A DNA stretch of 64,000 bases from Trueperaceae bacterium (lineage in GTDB: Bacteria > Deinococcota > Deinococci > Deinococcales > Trueperaceae): NCBI GenBank assembly GCA_036381595.1, contig DASVCN010000027.1, forward strand, positions 161,541 through 225,540, read 5' to 3'. Position numbers and translations under genes: made by a program. Positions 62,912-64,000 of this stretch are shown here, in pieces. The first letter of the stretch is position 1, and every line of letters begins with the position of its first letter. The notes under the pieces are model-generated. The model saw only the letters and a program-made list of their open reading frames with translations. It was not told where the DNA came from and did no database searches.

Positions 62912-63793
62912 GTGACAATCGATACGATGCTTGCTATCGACATAGGCGGCACAAAGCTTGCCGTAGCCCTGGTCAAGGGTGCCAAGGTCCTCTCGTATTC
63001 AAGAGTGGCGACGCCGGCAAGCGATGGGCCGGAGGCTGTCCTTGCCTCGACCGTGGTCGCAGGCCAGCAACTTGTCTCCGAGGCCGGTGTAGTACCGGCA
63101 GCCATAGGCGTAGCGTGCGCGGGAGTTGTAGCAGCAGGCCGTGTCCGTGCAATGAGTCGAGACCTGCTCCCGGGCTGGGAAGACTTTCCGCTGGTGGAGC
63201 GGCTCGAGCGGCATTTCAACTTGCAGGTTGCCGCCCTGAACGACGCGCAAGCCGCCGCGTTCGGCGAGTGGCTGTACGGGTCCGGAGGCGCTCGAAGCAG
63301 CTTGTTTTTCGTGACGGTGTCTACAGGAGTCGGCGGTGGTCTGGTAGTCGGAAACCAGCCGTGGAGGGGAAGTAGTGGGCTAGCGGGCCACATTGGACAC
63401 GTGCGCGGCGGAGTTCTCGAGAAGGTAGCCTCGGGAACGGCTCTGGCGAAGAGAGCGGCCGAGGCTGGGCATCCGCTGGATGCGTCGCGTGTGATCGACG
63501 CCGCCCAGGTGGGAGAACCATGGGCCCGGGAATTGCTGGACCAGGCGGCGCAAGCTCTCGCAGCCGTACTGGCGGACGTGAAGTTGCTTATAGACCCAGA
63601 AGTGGTAGTACTTGGTGGCGGTGTAGGACTGAATCCAGCGTTCCGGGATGTCGTAAACACGACGTTGTCTTCGCATCATGGATCATTGGGGTTGGAAGTG
63701 GTCGCGGCGAAGCTCGGGTCGCACGCTGGGCTGGTTGGCGCCGCCGCCCTTGCCGGCAGAAAGCCGGCAGGACTACTACTCAAGGGTGAATAG
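62912..63793 (+). CDS. ROK-family sugar kinase, ManNAc kinase-like
   Basis: A 293-aa kinase. ATP motif MLAIDIGGTKLAVALV, catalytic LNDAQAAAFGEW (Asp about residue 110) and VSTGVGGGLVVG, LAGHIGHVRGGVLEKVASGTALA are visible. The usual CxCGxxGC zinc loop after GHxxH is missing: the sequence goes from GHVR to GGVLEKVASG. The GTG start is 2 bases after the RpiR gene. Pairing with nanE suggests N-acetylmannosamine as the substrate. Confidence 0.85.
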   Translation: MTIDTMLAIDIGGTKLAVALVKGAKVLSYSRVATPASDGPEAVLASTVVAGQQLVSEAGVVPAAIGVACAGVVAAGRVRAMSRDLLPGWEDFPLVERLERHFNLQVAALNDAQAAAFGEWLYGSGGARSSLFFVTVSTGVGGGLVVGNQPWRGSSGLAGHIGHVRGGVLEKVASGTALAKRAAEAGHPLDASRVIDAAQVGEPWARELLDQAAQALAAVLADVKLLIDPEVVVLGGGVGLNPAFRDVVNTTLSSHHGSLGLEVVAAKLGSHAGLVGAAALAGRKPAGLLLKGE

Positions 63794-63846
63794 TCAAGAG
63801 AAGGTTCAGCTTTTTTCGCGCACCTTCGTCACGGACGAAACGGCAG

Positions 63847-64000
<154 letters not shown>

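Overview
The window is a GC-rich chromosomal segment from a bacterium of the Deinococcus-Thermus phylum, most likely a Truepera-like (Trueperaceae) lineage. This is inferred from several signs: a DUF1999 acetyltransferase, a TPR/SARP-like regulator, conserved housekeeping genes of deinococcal flavour, and many start codons lying 5-8 nt after a TANNNT -10 hexamer with no Shine-Dalgarno sequence. That last layout is the leaderless-mRNA pattern known from deinococci. No rRNA, tRNA, CRISPR array, complete insertion sequence or prophage was recognised.

Layout. 0-6.5 kb: RNase HII, RicT-like PSP1 protein, a diaminopropionate ammonia-lyase-like enzyme, DNA polymerase III delta-prime, a metallophosphoesterase and a PEGA-domain protein. 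6.6-16.6 kb: alpha-glucan phosphorylase, a 0.5-kb non-coding block with tandem repeats and a 239-bp element bounded by 20-bp inverted repeats, 6-phosphogluconolactonase, an HD protein, two adjacent signal peptidases, a patatin, an HtrA protease and a DUF368 membrane protein. 16.6-25.3 kb: mnmE-hemL, YitT, PAP2-truA, an acetyltransferase and a run of small conserved genes ending in Asp23-FakA. 25.4-39 kb: secreted proteins, a dihaem cytochrome, an S41 protease, a LytS/LytTR two-component pair, an epimerase, pyrF-secA, rsmD and an aquaporin.

39-46.5 kb is the accessory region of most interest. It holds a compact four-gene lasso-peptide operon on the minus strand: RRE/PqqD protein, transglutaminase-like leader peptidase, AsnB-like cyclase, and a 34-residue precursor too short for ordinary gene calling. 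The precursor has the full YxxPxLxxxGxxxxxTx leader signature and a predicted 15-residue core with a Gly1-Asp8 ring. It ends in a strong hairpin, faces an orphan peptide-binding protein, and is preceded by an XRE regulator. Next to it lie a TPR/winged-helix/BTAD regulator and a convergent gene for a 41-residue secreted peptide.

46.6-53.6 kb: a branched-chain amino-acid ABC operon (livK-H-M-G-F) followed by a ZIP-like membrane protein, then a VOC protein, a small holin-like membrane protein and an HNH nuclease. 53.8-63.8 kb: an amino-sugar locus. A seven-gene minus-strand operon (discoidin-like secreted protein, DUF4434 glycosidase-like protein, sugar ABC transporter, DUF4127, NanE) is divergent from an RpiR regulator and a ROK kinase. 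Together these suggest import of a glycan fragment, phosphorylation of N-acetylmannosamine and epimerisation to GlcNAc-6-phosphate. The window ends inside a D-Ala-D-Ala ligase gene.
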